In this document: piece by piece, positions 43,790 through 53,139 of the stretch
How the letters are laid out: each line of letters begins with the position of its first letter
How positions within the stretch are numbered: position 1 is the stretch's first letter
Source: Bacteroidota bacterium
GTDB taxonomy: Bacteria; Bacteroidota; Bacteroidia; Bacteroidales; JAADJA01
Assembly (NCBI GenBank): GCA_020444515.1
Contig: JAHLKX010000002.1
Coordinates: forward strand, 310,001 to 374,000
Length of the DNA: 64,000 nucleotides
Direction: 5' to 3'
Notes under the pieces: model-generated
The model's database searches: none
The model's input: only the letters and a program-made list of their open reading frames with translations
What the model was told of the DNA's origin: nothing
Translations under genes and position numbers: made by a program

Positions 43790-44512
43790 ATGACAGCAAA
43801 AAAACTTTCTATCCTGATCCCTGCTTATAATGAATCCAATACCATCCATGCCATCCTGGACAAAGTGATTGCTGTTGAGCTAATCCACGATACGAAAAAG
43901 GAGATCATTCTGATCAATGATTTTTCAACAGATGATACGGCCTCTAAAATTAAATCCTATATTGACCAATATCCAGATATTGATATCCGGCTTTTTAACC
44001 AGCCCCATAATCAGGGAAAAGGGGCTGCCATTCATAAAGGAATTGAGCTGGCTACCGGTGACTACCTGATTATCCAGGATGCCGATCTTGAATATGATCC
44101 TGAAGAATATAACCGATTGCTTCAACCTGCCCTGGATGGTTTTGCTGATGTCGTTTACGGGTCACGTTTCATCGGGGGTCATCCGCATCGCATCCTGTTT
44201 TTCTGGCACACCCGTGGCAATAAATTCCTCACGCTCCTGTCGAATATTTTCACAGGCTTGAACGTTTCGGATATGGAAACCTGTTACAAACTTTTCCGGT
44301 CAGACATCATTAAAAATTTACCGCTAAAGGAAAAACGCTTTGGCTTTGAACCGGAAGTTACCGCTAAAGTTTCCAGGGTTAAAGGCATCCGAATATATGA
44401 AGTTGGTATTTCCTACTATGGCCGGACCTATTATGAAGGAAAGAAAATAGGCTGGCAGGATGGATTCCGGGCCATCTGGTGTATTTTGAAATATAACCTT
44501 TGGAGTCGATAA
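43790..44512 (+). CDS. family 2 glycosyltransferase (dolichyl/polyprenyl-phosphate mannosyl- or glucosyltransferase type)
   Basis: This 240-residue GT2 protein has [18 protein letters not shown] at the N-terminus, [32 protein letters not shown] carrying the DxD metal site, and [14 protein letters not shown]. No transmembrane segments are seen, so it works at the cytoplasmic face. By similarity it transfers a sugar from a nucleotide sugar to polyprenyl phosphate. It is the last gene of the aminopeptidase-pdxA-murF operon. It lies tail-to-tail, 50 bp away, with the exosortase gene, which may connect it with surface-polysaccharide or exosortase export. The sugar is not known. Confidence 0.9.
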   Translation: MTAKKLSILIPAYNESNTIHAILDKVIAVELIHDTKKEIILINDFSTDDTASKIKSYIDQYPDIDIRLFNQPHNQGKGAAIHKGIELATGDYLIIQDADLEYDPEEYNRLLQPALDGFADVVYGSRFIGGHPHRILFFWHTRGNKFLTLLSNIFTGLNVSDMETCYKLFRSDIIKNLPLKEKRFGFEPEVTAKVSRVKGIRIYEVGISYYGRTYYEGKKIGWQDGFRAIWCILKYNLWSR

Positions 44513-44562
44513 GATTTTGAGATTATGGTGATTGTATTACGGGTTAATTCGGGTCCTGTTCA

Positions 44563-45180
44563 TTAACTTTTCGCAGTCTCTTTGGCTTTTTTCGACTTGA
44601 GATAGATTTTCTCATTCCACCAAACCCACAAGAAAAACATCACGACATAAAAGAAAGGACGCATTACATAATCATGCATGAAATCCCAATGTTCGGGGAT
44701 ATTCATGGTAACCACCACCATGCCGATTATTCTGAAAACATTCACAATGTGAATAATGATCAGTCCCAGGGGAATGAACCACAATTTATGTTTCCATGGA
44801 CCGGGATAAAGCAGCATCAGGAAAAACCACTGGTAAAACTGCTTCAGGCCGGAACAGCTCAGATTCACATATACGTAGCCATTGGTTTCTGCGTAAAAGA
44901 ACACATTGTCGTGCATGCTGTTAAATATCTTGATTTGATCAAATGCAATGACATTCATGCCGGTTACATGAAAAAACCATTTGCTGGTTTCATAAACGAC
45001 ACCTGCCAGCCAGTGAGCTGAATTGCGAATGAAATCCACAGCGAGGATATCGGTAACAAAAATTTTCCACAGAACATGAAAAGCCAGTAGAATGACCATG
45101 AAGATGATGACGTCTTTAAACGCATACAAATGATATTTTTTGATCAGATCATTCAATTTATTCAACAGCGGATGACTCAT
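44563..45180 (-). CDS. exosortase/archaeosortase family protein
   Basis: This 205-residue polytopic protein has about six hydrophobic segments. The three catalytic residues of the exosortase family are visible: Cys109 in VNLSCSGLKQFYQWF, Arg150 in IHIVNVFRIIGMV and a His in PEHWDFMHDYVMRP (His164 or His169). Exosortases are thought to cut PEP-CTERM-like sorting signals, and in several bacteria their action is linked to exopolysaccharide. It is shorter than the usual 280-residue forms and matches the compact Bacteroidota variants. Nearby tiny proteins with PVGG-P(I/L) motifs are the best candidate substrates. The flanking genes are a GT2 glycosyltransferase and a divergent membrane protein. 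Confidence 0.85.
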   Translation of the reverse strand: MSHPLLNKLNDLIKKYHLYAFKDVIIFMVILLAFHVLWKIFVTDILAVDFIRNSAHWLAGVVYETSKWFFHVTGMNVIAFDQIKIFNSMHDNVFFYAETNGYVYVNLSCSGLKQFYQWFFLMLLYPGPWKHKLWFIPLGLIIIHIVNVFRIIGMVVVTMNIPEHWDFMHDYVMRPFFYVVMFFLWVWWNEKIYLKSKKAKETAKS

Positions 45181-45257
45181 GAATACTTAATATTGATAAT
45201 AATAACAATTGGGAAATTTAATTCAAGTATCACATGGCTAAAATAACAAAACTTTAA

Positions 45258-45279
45258 TACATTTGTATATCCAAATATA
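45258..45279. promoter_or_regulatory. overlapping candidate -7 elements between the divergent exosortase and membrane-protein genes
   Basis: On the plus strand TACATTTG (45258-45265) fits TAnnTTTG, 27 bases before the TTG start at 45293. On the minus strand TATATTTG (45279-45272) faces the exosortase start at 45180, about 90 bases away. Neither has a clear -33 partner, so support is moderate. Confidence 0.35.
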
Positions 45280-45292
45280 ATTTCCTAATCGA

Positions 45293-46594
45293 TTGAGTTC
45301 TCACAGACGAGTAAAACATAAGCGGAAGAAGGGATCAACAGCTGGAATTATCCGTAGCGTCAAAAAGTTTTTAACGGAGCTTTTTGCCAGAAGTGCACCC
45401 CCAAAAGAATACCGGCCCTTCCTGGGTCCGGAAGCCAGTCCGGAAGAAATAGAACAATTAAAATTTGAAAATACGCGGGCTTCTAAGAAAAAAATGCACC
45501 ACCACAGAAGCAGCTCCAAAAGGAGGAGCTGGTTATCATTTTTAAGTTTAAAGGAATTTAAGCGCTGGCAGGAAAGAAGACTTGAAGGCCGTAAGAGACG
45601 CAAAGCGCGGCGAAAAATGAAGGCCAGGAAGCGTAAGCATGATAGGATTAGTCGTCGCCGCGATTTTATCCGGCGTTTTTTCCCCAACTATAAAAAAGAA
45701 CGGGCCATCACCATTGAACTGGCTCAGGATGAATCGGAGGATCGGGTAAAACACGGGAAATACCTGACCTATACCATCAATTCAACCATCCTTTATATCA
45801 TTGCTTACCTGGCGGTGTATATGACCTACCAGATAACCGTATTGGTCATGGCCTCCCGCTGGCGGCTCGATTCGGTATTCTTTTATTATGATCTGCAATT
45901 CAATGATTTTTCACCCCTGTGGACGCCTTTGAACATCATCATCATTACCCTTTCGGGGCCTTTGATATCTCTGATCATAGGGATCCTGTTCCTGCGATTG
46001 CTGGCCAATCGATTTCATCTCCGCAAACACACCAAATTGTTGATGCTGTGGATCGGATTGCATGGATACAATCTTTTCCTGGGAGCATTTGCCTCCGGTA
46101 CTTCTTTCGATGAAGGCTTCGGATATGTTGCAGCCTGGCTCTACCTGAATATTTTCTGGAAAATCCTTATCTCTCTTGTGTTCCTGTTCCTGTTGGGATG
46201 GATCGGTTTTGCCTCTGCCTCGAAATTCCTGGATACGAGTTACTCCGTAACCCGGGTGAAGGCCGAAAACAAAGTGAAGTTCCTTTTTTATCAATCCTTT
46301 CTGCCCTGGCTGATTGGGGGATTGGTGCTGTTTTTGGTAAGGATCCCCAACAATGTACCCTACGATACGGGTAACCTGATCACCATGTTGTTTGCCGTAT
46401 CACCCATGTTGTTCAACAGGGCGGCCAAGCCCACCAAGAATTTCAGGGTTGAACGCAAACAAAACCGCATCAAATGGCTGATCTTTATAATCATGTTCAT
46501 TCTGGTGCTGGCCTATCGCCTTGGTTTGGACAACGGCCTGCATGTTCAGCTTTATTACCGGTTTATTTTTAACCTGAACATTACCCCCATTTAG
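45293..46594 (+). CDS. polytopic membrane protein with highly basic cytoplasmic N-terminus
   Basis: This 433-residue protein appears to start at TTG 45293, since no in-frame ATG precedes residue 68. Residues 1-145 are extremely rich in Lys and Arg (many KRKK, RRKARRKMKARKRK runs). About seven to eight transmembrane segments follow from about residue 165. Within them lies LWIGLHGYNLFLGAFASGTS (near 250-270), with His and Gly residues that recall membrane-embedded enzymes. No family was recognised. The positive N-terminus should be cytoplasmic and might bind nucleic acid, ribosomes or acidic lipids. It is transcribed divergently from the exosortase and converges on rnr with a 4-bp stop overlap. 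Confidence 0.7.
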   Translation: MSSHRRVKHKRKKGSTAGIIRSVKKFLTELFARSAPPKEYRPFLGPEASPEEIEQLKFENTRASKKKMHHHRSSSKRRSWLSFLSLKEFKRWQERRLEGRKRRKARRKMKARKRKHDRISRRRDFIRRFFPNYKKERAITIELAQDESEDRVKHGKYLTYTINSTILYIIAYLAVYMTYQITVLVMASRWRLDSVFFYYDLQFNDFSPLWTPLNIIIITLSGPLISLIIGILFLRLLANRFHLRKHTKLLMLWIGLHGYNLFLGAFASGTSFDEGFGYVAAWLYLNIFWKILISLVFLFLLGWIGFASASKFLDTSYSVTRVKAENKVKFLFYQSFLPWLIGGLVLFLVRIPNNVPYDTGNLITMLFAVSPMLFNRAAKPTKNFRVERKQNRIKWLIFIIMFILVLAYRLGLDNGLHVQLYYRFIFNLNITPI

Positions 46595-48747
46595 GCCAAT
46601 TCGAAATCCATCTGTTTTTTGGACAGGTCAATGCGTTTTACCCGGATACGGATGGGATCACCAAGCTGAAACTCTTTACCTTGCTGGGCTCCAACCACTT
46701 TGTAATTATCTTCATCCAGGTAGTAAAAGTCATCATCCAGGTAACGAAGCGAGATCATTCCTTCACATTTGTTGCCATCCAGTTCAACGAAAATTCCCCA
46801 TTTACTAACTCCTGAAATCAGGCCATTGAACTCCTGTCCGACTTTATCAAGCAGGAATTCAGCCTGTTTGTATTTGACGGAGGCACGTTCGGCTTCCAGG
46901 GCTTTGCGTTCCATTTCAGAAGAATGTTTGCATTTTTCTTCATATTCATTGGGATTCACGGACTGGCCACCATGAAGATAGAGATCTAACAAACGATGCA
47001 CCATCAGGTCGGGATAGCGGCGAATGGGTGAGGTGAAATGGGTATAATATTGAAACGCCAAACCATAATGCCCAATGTTCTGAATGGAATATTCGGCCTT
47101 GGCCATGGTCCTAACAGCAATGGATTCGATCATATTTTCCTCACCCTTTCCCTTGATCTGCTCGAACAGATTATTCAGGGAAGAGGAAATGGACTTCCTT
47201 GAGCCGACATGCAGTTTGTACCCGAGCTTACCGACAAACTCTGCAAACGTTTGCAGTTTTTCGGGATTGGGAACATCATGGATCCGGTAGACAAAGGTTT
47301 TGGGTTCCCGGTTGCCCTGTTTTTTGCCCACCTTTTCTGCAACTTTTCGGTTGGCCAGTAACATAAAATCTTCAATCAAACGGTTCGAATCCTTCTGCTC
47401 CTTAATATAGGCTTCAATAGGTTTCCCATCTTCGTCGAGTCTGAACTTAACTTCCTGGCTGCTAAAAGCAATGGCTCCTTTTTCGAAGCGGATCTTCCTG
47501 AGTTTGGAGGCCAGGTCATGCAGCACCATGATCTCCTTCTGATACGGATCGTTGCCTCCCTCAATAACAGCCTGAACCTGGTCATAATTATACCGGAAAT
47601 CGGAATTGATGACCGTACGTCCAAACCACTCTTTTTTAACGGAAGCATTTTCATCCATTTCAAAAACCGCCGCATAACAGAGTTTGTCTTCATGGGGCCG
47701 CAGCGAACAAACGTTGTTCGACAAACGCTCAGGCAGCATGGGGATCACCCTGTCAACCAGGTAGACTGAAGTTGCCCGGTCGAAGGCTTCTTTATCAATG
47801 GCGTTTCCAGGTTTAACATAGTGCGACACATCAGCAATATGGATCCCAACTTCCCAATTGCCATTTTTTAGTTTTCGCAGGGAGAGTGCATCATCAAAAT
47901 CTTTGGCATCTTCCGGGTCGACCGTGCAGGTGAAAACGTTTCTGAAATCTTTGCGGCCTTTGATCTCTTCCTCTGTAATGGTTACATCAATCCTGTCTGC
48001 TTCCGCTTCCACATGCTTTGGAAATCCAACCGGGAAACCCACATCGGCCAGGATGGATTGCATTTCCACCTCATGTTCACCGGGTTTGCCCAGCACATTG
48101 ATCACCTCACCAAACGGATTTTTAGAATGTTCGGGCCAGTCGGTGATCCGGGCAACGGCTTTTTCTCCGTTTTTTGCACCTTTGAGACTATCACCAGGGA
48201 TATAAATGTCGATGGGAATGGATACATCATCAGGAATCAAAAAAGCATATTTACCGGAATGTTCGATCACACCGACAAATTGTTTCCGCTTGCGCTCAAT
48301 GATCTCTATGATCCGGCCTTCAATCTTTCGTTCTTTTCGTTTGGGAAACAGCCTCACTTTTACGATGTCGCCATTGAGTGCATGGTAGGTGTTATTGGCA
48401 GCAATAAAAACATCATCAGTCAGTTCATCGGTTATGATATAGGCTTTTCCTGTTTGTTTCATATCGACCCTGCCGGTGATGACATTGCTGTTGATCCCGG
48501 GACTGATACTGGCCGGATTCAATTTATACTTTCCCCGGTTCATTTCGACAATCTCATTGGCTGCCGAAAGGTCATCCAGGATCTCTTTTACCAGTTCTTT
48601 GCTGGCTTTGTCGCTGACTCCAAGGGCATGTGCCAGCTGTCTGAAATTAAATCCCTTGAATGGATTTTGCCTGAATACATCCAATACTGCTTTTGCAAAT
48701 GAATGGGCACTGCTTTTATTGCGCCTTTTTTTTCTCTTTTTAGCCAT
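46591..48747 (-). CDS. rnr: ribonuclease R
   Basis: This 718-residue protein starts with a basic MAKKRKKRRNKSS segment and a winged-helix-like part. Two cold-shock-type OB domains follow (about 80-240, GRVDMKQTGKAYIITDE, VGVIEHSGKYAFLIPDD). The RNB catalytic domain comes next, with TVDPEDAKDFDDALSLR holding the metal-binding aspartates and FTSPIRRYPDLMVHRLL. A C-terminal S1 domain (EFNGLISGVSKWGIFVEL) ends it. It is a 3'-to-5' exoribonuclease that degrades structured RNA. Its stop overlaps that of the converging membrane-protein gene. A TAATTTTG element lies upstream of its start. Confidence 0.96.
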   Translation of the reverse strand: MAKKRKKRRNKSSAHSFAKAVLDVFRQNPFKGFNFRQLAHALGVSDKASKELVKEILDDLSAANEIVEMNRGKYKLNPASISPGINSNVITGRVDMKQTGKAYIITDELTDDVFIAANNTYHALNGDIVKVRLFPKRKERKIEGRIIEIIERKRKQFVGVIEHSGKYAFLIPDDVSIPIDIYIPGDSLKGAKNGEKAVARITDWPEHSKNPFGEVINVLGKPGEHEVEMQSILADVGFPVGFPKHVEAEADRIDVTITEEEIKGRKDFRNVFTCTVDPEDAKDFDDALSLRKLKNGNWEVGIHIADVSHYVKPGNAIDKEAFDRATSVYLVDRVIPMLPERLSNNVCSLRPHEDKLCYAAVFEMDENASVKKEWFGRTVINSDFRYNYDQVQAVIEGGNDPYQKEIMVLHDLASKLRKIRFEKGAIAFSSQEVKFRLDEDGKPIEAYIKEQKDSNRLIEDFMLLANRKVAEKVGKKQGNREPKTFVYRIHDVPNPEKLQTFAEFVGKLGYKLHVGSRKSISSSLNNLFEQIKGKGEENMIESIAVRTMAKAEYSIQNIGHYGLAFQYYTHFTSPIRRYPDLMVHRLLDLYLHGGQSVNPNEYEEKCKHSSEMERKALEAERASVKYKQAEFLLDKVGQEFNGLISGVSKWGIFVELDGNKCEGMISLRYLDDDFYYLDEDNYKVVGAQQGKEFQLGDPIRIRVKRIDLSKKQMDFELA

Positions 48748-48790
48748 AATAGTAGAATGAAATAGGATCTTTTCGGTTCATTTCAATACC

Positions 48791-48832
48791 CAAAATTAAC
48801 ACATTATCAGACGGATATTTTTTTTATTTTTG
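48791..48832. promoter_or_regulatory. divergent candidate -7 elements between rnr and comF
   Basis: On the minus strand TAATTTTG (48798-48791) faces rnr. On the plus strand TATTTTTG (48825-48832) ends 7 bases before the ATG of comF at 48839, so the comF mRNA could be nearly leaderless. No clear -33 elements were seen. Confidence 0.35.
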
Positions 48833-48838
48833 AATGTG

Positions 48839-49528
48839 ATGAACCTAATGGAGGATTTTATAGCATTATTTTTTCCCGTAACCTGCGCCATATGTGGAAA
48901 AAGCCTTTTCAAAAATGAATCGGTGATTTGCACCGCATGTCTTTCGCACCTTCCTGAAACCAATTTTCATAAACAAAAAGAGAATCCGGTTAGCCGTGTA
49001 TTCTGGGGTCGGGTTCCCCTTGAAACAGGAACTGCTTTGTATTTTTATAAAAAAGGAGGAAGTGTTCAAAACCTCATTCATGAGATGAAATACCGGGGGC
49101 ATAAAGAGGTCGGGACCTTCCTGGGACGGATGTATGGGGCGCAACTGGCTGAAGTTGACCACTATCAATCACTTGAAACCATCATTCCCATACCCCTCCA
49201 CAAAAAGAAACTAAAAAAAAGAGGGTTTAACCAGGCGGCTTTGTTTGGTCAGGGACTGGCCGAAGCTTTGAACATCAAAATGGATACACAGAGCGTGGTT
49301 CGGAGGGTAGCGACTTCCACTCAGACCAAAAAGACCCGCTATAAAAGATGGGAGAATGTCAGTGAGATCTTTTATATCGACAATCCCTCAGCACTGGAAG
49401 GAAAACAGATTTTACTGGTTGATGATGTCATCACCACCGGTGCTACCATGGAGGCCTGTCTGCAAACTTTAATCAAGGTGCCTGGTGTAAAGTTAAGTGT
49501 TGCATCCATTGCTTTTGCACAACATTAA
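48839..49528 (+). CDS. comF: ComF family phosphoribosyltransferase-like protein
   Basis: From the ATG at 48839 (MNLMEDFIALFFPVTCAICG) the product has 229 residues. A TTG at 48830 and an ATG at 48848 are also in frame. A four-Cys zinc-binding part is at the N-terminus (CAICGKSLF ... CTACLSHLPE). The C-terminal PRTase-like domain has HKKKLKKRGFNQAALFGQGL and the PRPP-binding motif ILLVDDVITTGATMEAC. ComF proteins take part in natural DNA uptake and link to the replication-restart helicase PriA. It is a single gene here, with no other competence gene nearby. Confidence 0.92.
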   Translation: MNLMEDFIALFFPVTCAICGKSLFKNESVICTACLSHLPETNFHKQKENPVSRVFWGRVPLETGTALYFYKKGGSVQNLIHEMKYRGHKEVGTFLGRMYGAQLAEVDHYQSLETIIPIPLHKKKLKKRGFNQAALFGQGLAEALNIKMDTQSVVRRVATSTQTKKTRYKRWENVSEIFYIDNPSALEGKQILLVDDVITTGATMEACLQTLIKVPGVKLSVASIAFAQH

Positions 49529-49573
49529 CATCCGAAGATGAATATTTCCAGGCTCCTTCTTAAATCCGGAAAC

Positions 49574-49798
49574 TTAATTTCCTTTCCTGAAAAAAAGAAG
49601 CATTTTCCGGAAACCATATATCATACCATACAACAACAGGGTTAACAATCCGCTGCCAATGGGAGAGCCTCCAACCGGTGTCCCTCCGCCGGTATTGGGA
49701 TCCCCGCCCGGATCAGGCGGCGCATCAGCCATAACGGGAAATACCATAAAAACAATCAGGATAACCAATATGACAAGAACATGGGTGTGGTTTTTCAT
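49574..49798 (-). CDS. tiny exported protein with PVGG-type C-terminal sorting-like signal, form A1
   Basis: This 74-residue protein has a signal peptide to about residue 25 (ending PVMADA) and a Pro/Gly-rich stretch (PPDPGGDPNTGGG). The motif PVGGSPIGSG (41-50), a short hydrophobic segment (51-64) and a basic end (FRKMLLFFRKGN) follow. The layout motif + short transmembrane + basic tail is that of PEP-CTERM-like exosortase signals. I recall a Bacteroidota domain called PID-CTERM with this look, which I could not check. It begins 5 bp after the stop of the giant lamin-tail T9SS gene, so it is the last gene of that operon. Almost nothing is left as a mature domain. Confidence 0.75.
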   Translation of the reverse strand: MKNHTHVLVILVILIVFMVFPVMADAPPDPGGDPNTGGGTPVGGSPIGSGLLTLLLYGMIYGFRKMLLFFRKGN

Positions 49799-49803
49799 AT
49801 CCC

Positions 49804-52800
49804 TTATTTTATGTGGATTTTACGATTGATCAACTGAGAATCGGTCAGGATGGAAACAATGTAATAACCCGTTTCTACATCCAATCCAATTGTTAAATAG
49901 CGAAGGTTATTCATCTTGACACTGGCCACCTTTCTCCCCATCAGGTCAAATACCATCACGTTTCCAGACAATTCATTTTCGGAGGCGATGACGACTTCCT
50001 GACCTTTGGAAAAAACCAGCATATCTTCTGAACCTGTCCCTTCATTGGCACCTGGCATCTCGTTATAGCTGAAGTGCAGTTTAAAACGGGCCGGGTCATC
50101 CTGTGCATTCGCATGGAACTTATAGTGTGGGTTGGATTTGAGGTTTACAACGATGTGTTCCTTTTTATCTTCCAGGAATATGGGTATTCCATCCAATCCA
50201 TTGATACTTGCAAGATATAATTCGAAAATTCCATCTATTCCGGCCTCAAATGACAAATTCACTGCATTTTGCGGGATCACCGGAATGGCATGGATGGCAA
50301 GCTGATGGCCTTCTTCTGATCGAGTGTAAAACTGAGGGGATGCTTCAGAACCTTGCAGTTTATATGCATCAAGCTGGCTGTCGAATCCGGTACTGGCTTC
50401 ATCTGAAAAATAAATGACGGTTTCATCCTGCCCATCCATTCCCGAAACTGTCAACTGCAATGATTCAAAAATACTTTCACTTTTCAGGTTGTTCTGGGTG
50501 GTATGGATGCGGGTGGCATCTGAAATGCTCAAAGTGGCCCCACCCGTTCCGCAATGGATGAAAAATCCCTGGTGCGGTGGCAATTGGTTGGTGAGACCAT
50601 TGACACTGAATCCATTCACATAAGCGCCGTATTGTGAACCGTTCCAGGCATAGATAGCATTGTCGATATTGGATTTGGTCCAACCCGGTCCCTCCCAGTC
50701 AATACCTGAAGGATAGGGATTACCGATCAGGTTATAGCCCGGCCACTCAAAAGCGGAAGCGGGTGAATTGGTTACGGATATTGACCTGTTTCCGGCATTC
50801 ACTGTTCCGGTAAAAAGAAAAGTAGCATCGGATTGCGGCCAAACCGAATAACCTTGAAGGTCCATGGCAAGGGTAGAATCAGAACTCACAACCCATTGCC
50901 AGGTACCCGAGATTTCATCCCACCATTTCAGAAAATGACCTGTAAATATCCCCGTATTGGGGTCGTCGATGGGTGAACCAATAAAATGCCAGTCGGAGGC
51001 AGGAACATAAGCCTCAACAGTCGCATGAATCCCGGAGGGTTCAATGAGGGACCCATTTCCGATAGCATCCGATCTTACAATCACTGACCCATTACTGGTA
51101 AAGGACCCATAAACAGTCAGCGCACCTGATGCAGCAATTTCTAAAGTCGCTCCTGATGAAACGGTTAGTTGAAAACAGTTTGCAAACCCATTGATCACAG
51201 GTGATGGGGCCTTTGTACCACTTACATCTGGAATGAGTGCATTGCCCGAGGCGATGGGCACTTCGGCATCCCAATTGCCACCATTGTCCCAATCCGAATC
51301 CGAAGCGCCATTCCAGACCGTTCCACCAAATCCGAGGTTTGTAAAATAGTTTTGCTCTTTCACAATCCACTCCGAATTGGAAGCATCGGTGCCGGCAGAA
51401 CTGATCCAATCGGTATTTCCGGCAGTTATGGAGGTCTTGCGGATGAGGGTATGTTCTTCCGTAGCTTCGGTAATACCGGCAACATTCCAACCATTCCCGG
51501 GGTCTTCCCCTTCAATGCCAATCACATCAATGAGAAGGGTTGAATAAAACAATCCCAGGGCATCATTCCCATTGAAGAAGGTCACATCCGAAGTTATATC
51601 TCCAACCGCCTGAATGGCAGGGTCGGCACTGGCATTGTAGATGACATAAACATCACCTGCTGTCAGGATACCTGAAAGGGTAATGGCATTTCCCCATGGA
51701 TTTCCATTGGAAGCCAGTTTTACCGTAAAATCGGATAGATCAATGTCGGAGCCACTACCATTGTATACCTCAATGGCTTTGTTATTGCCCGAGCCTTCAA
51801 TGTATTCCGAAAAAAATACAGCAGGAGAAGCGGGTGGATCACCGGTGGTCGCCTCATCCTGTGGAACCGTTCCATCGGTTTTATAATTAATGGATGCGTT
51901 TGAACCATTATAAGGGTAGATTTTAAAATAGTAGTTGGTGGAGGGCGTTAAATCAATAAACTGGTAAATTTCAACTCCGGGAGCCACATTCTGAACCAGA
52001 AAATCATTGATTTCAGGGATTCCATCCTGGGGAACTGTGATATCACCATAGTTTACATCACTTCCTTTGAGGAGGTAACCTTCTGCTGCAGGATCGGCAT
52101 CGGTCCATGAAACCGTGATTTCAGTAAAGGAATCTGCACTGGCTGAGAATCCTGTAGGGTGATTGGACGGTTCGCCTGAGGTCACATAGCCGTTGCAGGC
52201 AACAAATTGACTTGTCGCACCAGCCGAAGAAATTTCGATGTTCTCACTGTAAGTCCCGGCTCCTAAACCGGCTTTCAGCCTCACATAAACCGGGGTTGAG
52301 TTCACCGATCCTCCGGATTGAAAGAGCGTTATACCCGTGGATTGAAAGGCTGAATTATCCAGTGATATTTCATAACTGGTTGACGGGGTGATAAGGATAT
52401 CATCCGTGAGCTCAACACCACTCACATTCATGCTTTGGGAGGTGGAGGGACCCGAACCCAGGGCATATGCAAAATCTTCTAAAGCCCCGGGAGAAACAGT
52501 GATAACAGGGGTAGCAGGTGCAACCGGTGCGATCCCAAAACCTGCCAGTCCTCCACTGGCAGATGGTGTTGTGCTGACGGTTTGAAACCGTTCACTGGGA
52601 TCGGTCCAGCCATCCAAATCACCACTGAAAATTCCGGTAAGTAACTCAATGTTTTGATTGGCTGTGGATACACCGTTCCCCGACCAGGATGAACCAGGAT
52701 CTGAGCCGGGTGTTCCAAATACATCGGTAGTGGTTCCCCCATATTGTACCACCAGTGCATCATCACCGTTAAATTGAAACGGTTCGCTATAGTATGTGGA

Positions 52801-53106
52801 TCCATTGCTAATGGTGATGCTTTCCATATCGGAAGTGCCGATCACGATCACTTCGCCTATACTGAGCGTTCCGGTATTGAGGCTAAAAACCGAAACCGGA
52901 CTGCCGCCATTGGTGCCCTGTAAAATATCCAGGGTCTGGCCTGAAAAATCGAGAGGCGATCCGGTATTGTTCCAGATTTCAATTCCTTTCGGGCTTGTTC
53001 CCGAATCGGTTTCAACATATTGACTGATGATCTGACCATGTATGGGTAGTGTTGCTATGAGTAAAAGCAAGCTTATGGAGATTCCTGTTTGTATGATACT
53101 TTTCAT
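49804..53106 (-). CDS. T9SS-exported protein with two lamin-tail-like domains
   Basis: From the ATG at 53106 (MKSIIQTGISISLLLLIATL) the product has 1100 residues. An ATG at 53130 lies 9 bp after the endonuclease stop. The order is: signal peptide; lamin-tail-like domain (SPKGIEIWNNTGSPLDFSG, VIVIG); Ig-like stretch (SPGALEDFAYALGSGPSTSQ); Fn3-like domain; second lamin-tail-like domain (VFFSEYIEGSGNNKAIEVYN, NASADPAIQAVGD); a large beta-rich region (NPYPSGIDWEGPGWTKSN, PPHQGFFIHCGTGG); and a T9SS type A domain (VMVFDLMGRKVASVKMN, TGYYIVSILTDS). The Fn3-like part resembles the C-terminus of the neighbouring endonuclease. Lamin-tail domains in secreted bacterial proteins often go with nucleases or adhesion. 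Confidence 0.85.
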   Translation of the reverse strand: MKSIIQTGISISLLLLIATLPIHGQIISQYVETDSGTSPKGIEIWNNTGSPLDFSGQTLDILQGTNGGSPVSVFSLNTGTLSIGEVIVIGTSDMESITISNGSTYYSEPFQFNGDDALVVQYGGTTTDVFGTPGSDPGSSWSGNGVSTANQNIELLTGIFSGDLDGWTDPSERFQTVSTTPSASGGLAGFGIAPVAPATPVITVSPGALEDFAYALGSGPSTSQSMNVSGVELTDDILITPSTSYEISLDNSAFQSTGITLFQSGGSVNSTPVYVRLKAGLGAGTYSENIEISSAGATSQFVACNGYVTSGEPSNHPTGFSASADSFTEITVSWTDADPAAEGYLLKGSDVNYGDITVPQDGIPEINDFLVQNVAPGVEIYQFIDLTPSTNYYFKIYPYNGSNASINYKTDGTVPQDEATTGDPPASPAVFFSEYIEGSGNNKAIEVYNGSGSDIDLSDFTVKLASNGNPWGNAITLSGILTAGDVYVIYNASADPAIQAVGDITSDVTFFNGNDALGLFYSTLLIDVIGIEGEDPGNGWNVAGITEATEEHTLIRKTSITAGNTDWISSAGTDASNSEWIVKEQNYFTNLGFGGTVWNGASDSDWDNGGNWDAEVPIASGNALIPDVSGTKAPSPVINGFANCFQLTVSSGATLEIAASGALTVYGSFTSNGSVIVRSDAIGNGSLIEPSGIHATVEAYVPASDWHFIGSPIDDPNTGIFTGHFLKWWDEISGTWQWVVSSDSTLAMDLQGYSVWPQSDATFLFTGTVNAGNRSISVTNSPASAFEWPGYNLIGNPYPSGIDWEGPGWTKSNIDNAIYAWNGSQYGAYVNGFSVNGLTNQLPPHQGFFIHCGTGGATLSISDATRIHTTQNNLKSESIFESLQLTVSGMDGQDETVIYFSDEASTGFDSQLDAYKLQGSEASPQFYTRSEEGHQLAIHAIPVIPQNAVNLSFEAGIDGIFELYLASINGLDGIPIFLEDKKEHIVVNLKSNPHYKFHANAQDDPARFKLHFSYNEMPGANEGTGSEDMLVFSKGQEVVIASENELSGNVMVFDLMGRKVASVKMNNLRYLTIGLDVETGYYIVSILTDSQLINRKIHIK

Positions 53107-53139
53107 AAACCTTATGCCTGGATTGTTCATGATTCCTGT

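Noticed and set aside
48013-48702. 229-codon open frame on the plus strand
   Set aside because: It is antisense to ribonuclease R; the frame is open by codon bias of the real gene.
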